Below are positions 15,102-16,227 of a DNA stretch of 16,227 nucleotides, piece after piece. Below the pieces are notes generated by a model. The model worked only from the letters and a program-made list of their open reading frames with translations, had not been told where the DNA came from and ran no database searches. How positions within the stretch are numbered: position 1 is the stretch's first letter; every line of letters begins with the position of its first letter. The stretch lies in NCBI GenBank assembly GCA_964404235.1, contig CAYOJL010000048.1:1-16227 (forward strand). Reading direction: 5' to 3'. This DNA comes from CACEUX01 sp964404235 (GTDB taxonomy: Bacteria > Fidelibacterota > Marinisomatia > Marinisomatales > UBA1611). The translations under genes were made by a program, and so were the position numbers.

Positions 15102-16211
15102 TTATTGCTTAACAAGCAACTGATCACATTTTTCAAGGGATCTGTTGACATAATCTAAGATCTCCGGATGATCAATTATCGTAGAGTCCATAGCAACATT
15201 CTGAAATACGATGCTATTTGCCCTTTCTTCCAATATTCCCTTCATTCTTGTCATCTCTTGCCTCGCAAGCTCAATAGAACTTAGAATGTTTGGCTGATCA
15301 GCATAGAGTGTTTCAAGTGGTATATTTGGATCCTTGTCCCTGTATCTATCTATTCGCTTTTTTGTGTATGCGATCCTCGCTTCATAAAATGATCTATTAA
15401 TGATCTGATCGCTATCATCCAATAGGGTGATATCTACCTGGTTAAGATATCGTCCTTCCCTTCCTGAAGAAAAGATAAAAGGACCATTATCCTCCTGATC
15501 CATCATAGGCCTTGTCATAAATGTACTCCCGCTTGTAAAGATAAGATCTGCTGAGGGAAAGATCTTGGGCAGTTCCTTATAGGTCGATCGTTCACTATTG
15601 ATAAGAAGAATGGTCATGTCAACCCTATCCTTCATCGCATCTAGATATATATTTCCAGCGAATGTGAAATCCTCAACCATGACACCTTCTAATGAATCAG
15701 GGACAAGATCAGTAAGCCCGATCACACCAAATGTGATCCCGCCACGATCAATGATCTTGTATGGCTTAAAGATGGGCTCTTCTGTTTCAGGGTCCAATAG
15801 ATTTGCTGATATGAATGGGATCGAAGTATTACTGATCAGTTCTTTTAGTTGCTCATATCCTGAAGCAAATTCATAATGTCCTACATTAACCACATCACAG
15901 CCGATCTTTTCAAATCCATTGATCATTGCAGCTGCTCTAAAGATCTTAGACTTACTATTAGAACTATCAACATTGGGTTTAGAGAATAATAGGTCACCCG
16001 CATCCAATATGATAGGGTCGATCCCCTGAGAGTTCAAATCATTGACCGCAGTGTATTTTCTGGACAGACCGCCCAATGGTTTCTTTGGTCAGCCACAGGG
16101 GTCAAGTTGACCATGTACACTTCCTGTGACCACTAGGGTCACGCTTCCCTGTCCCAAAAGAATTGAGAGAAATGCCGTGAATAGGACCGTTTGTATAATT
16201 CTGATGATCAT
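15102..16211 (-). CDS. Putative selenoprotein, metallophosphoesterase-like, Sec at codon 41
   Basis: Frame of 370 codons with one internal TGA (16091..16089). An ATG at 16211 starts a signal peptide (about 1-21) just after an in-frame TAA. The sequence then reads HGQLDPCG-UGA-PKKPLGGLSRK. Secreted 5'-nucleotidase/UshA-like phosphoesterases of the CGC...GGLARR type have cysteine at the UGA position, so C39-G40-U41 would be a Cys-Sec pair. Downstream, LDAGD (69-73), NVGHYEF (109-115), PFISANL and FGVIGL fit the family. The usual C-terminal metal histidines are missing (LLIN at 202-205, TSGSTFMTR at 226-234), so phosphatase activity is doubtful. A start at TTG 16076 would give a 324-residue product lacking the signal peptide and motif. 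A hairpin fitting a bacterial SECIS follows the UGA. TGA closes four other genes here, so genome-wide reassignment is unlikely. Family and frame are solid; Sec insertion is inference. Confidence 0.8.
16061..16091 (-). promoter_or_regulatory. Candidate bacterial SECIS element
   Basis: On the minus strand the UGA (16091..16089) is followed by 18 nt, then a GGUCU loop (16070..16066). The loop is closed by a 5-bp stem, UGGGC (16075..16071) with GUCCA (16065..16061), containing one G-U pair and an additional U-G wobble outside. E. coli fdhF has the same GGUCU loop at the same 18-nt distance from its UGA. Bacterial SECIS elements require a G at the start of an apical loop about 16-37 nt after the UGA, which this meets. 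The stem is short and the outer part is weak. Confidence 0.7.
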
Positions 16212-16227
16212 GGATCTTATTTAATGA

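Noticed and set aside
15105..15119. TTGCTT/AAGCAA hairpin as a terminator after the phosphoesterase-like gene
   Set aside because: The stem is only 6 bp and AT-rich, it overlaps the stop codon, and no T-run follows on the minus strand.
15102..16076. TTG 16076 as the start of the phosphoesterase-like gene
   Set aside because: It begins in the middle of the conserved PLGGLSRK motif, has no ribosome site, and would give a secreted-family protein without a signal peptide. The upstream in-frame sequence through the UGA supplies all of these.
1..16227. CRISPR array, tRNA, rRNA, insertion sequence or prophage
   Set aside because: No regularly spaced repeats, no tRNA-like cloverleaf in the short intergenic gaps, no transposase or phage genes, and no terminal inverted repeats were seen.

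Overview
The window is AT-rich, densely coded DNA from a diderm bacterium. Four predicted lipoproteins, a Spy/CpxP-like periplasmic protein and TldD/TldE all point to a Gram-negative envelope. The TlpA-type thioredoxin domain resembles Bacteroidetes versions, and the overall gene style suggests the FCB superphylum, possibly Marinimicrobia/SAR406. That placement is inference; no rRNA or other phylogenetic marker lies in the window.

Layout, left to right. (1) 1-1871, minus strand: a tightly coupled operon reading ECF sigma factor, one-helix anti-sigma-like protein, LTxxQ periplasmic protein with a very basic tail, and an acidic lipoprotein cut by the left edge. (2) 2004-4979, plus: a single-chain UvrD-type helicase fused to a Fe-S PD-(D/E)XK nuclease. 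(3) 9273-4985, minus: tldD, tldE, rmuC and a small lipoprotein, nearly all with ATGA- or TAATG-type junctions. The exception is the tldE end, where an in-frame TAA comes 31 codons before the family's natural C-terminus. (4) 9575-10012, plus: an Hsp20 small heat-shock protein behind a 301-base AT-rich divergent control region, followed by a strong hairpin shared with the convergent gene. (5) 11547-10060, minus: an EF-hand protein with a NADPH-oxidase-type FAD/NAD(P)H half but no haem membrane domain. (6) 11636-14445, plus: a cystathionine beta-synthase-like enzyme overlapping a GH1 glycosidase fused to a TlpA thioredoxin domain. (7) 16211-14450, minus: a metallophosphoesterase-like secreted protein and an LPP20-type lipoprotein.

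The most striking observation is at the right end. The phosphoesterase-like frame continues upstream through an in-frame UGA into a signal peptide. The UGA sits where the family's CGC...GGL(A/S)R motif has its second cysteine. A hairpin with a GGUCU loop starts 18 nt after the UGA, the same spacing as in the E. coli fdhF SECIS. I read this as a selenocysteine-containing member of the family. Four other genes in the window end in TGA, so UGA is not simply reassigned.

Several genes have redox or envelope themes (a Sec/Cys pair, a thioredoxin fusion, a NOX-like flavoprotein, transsulfuration, envelope-stress sigma), but apart from the three operons I see no evidence that they form one system.
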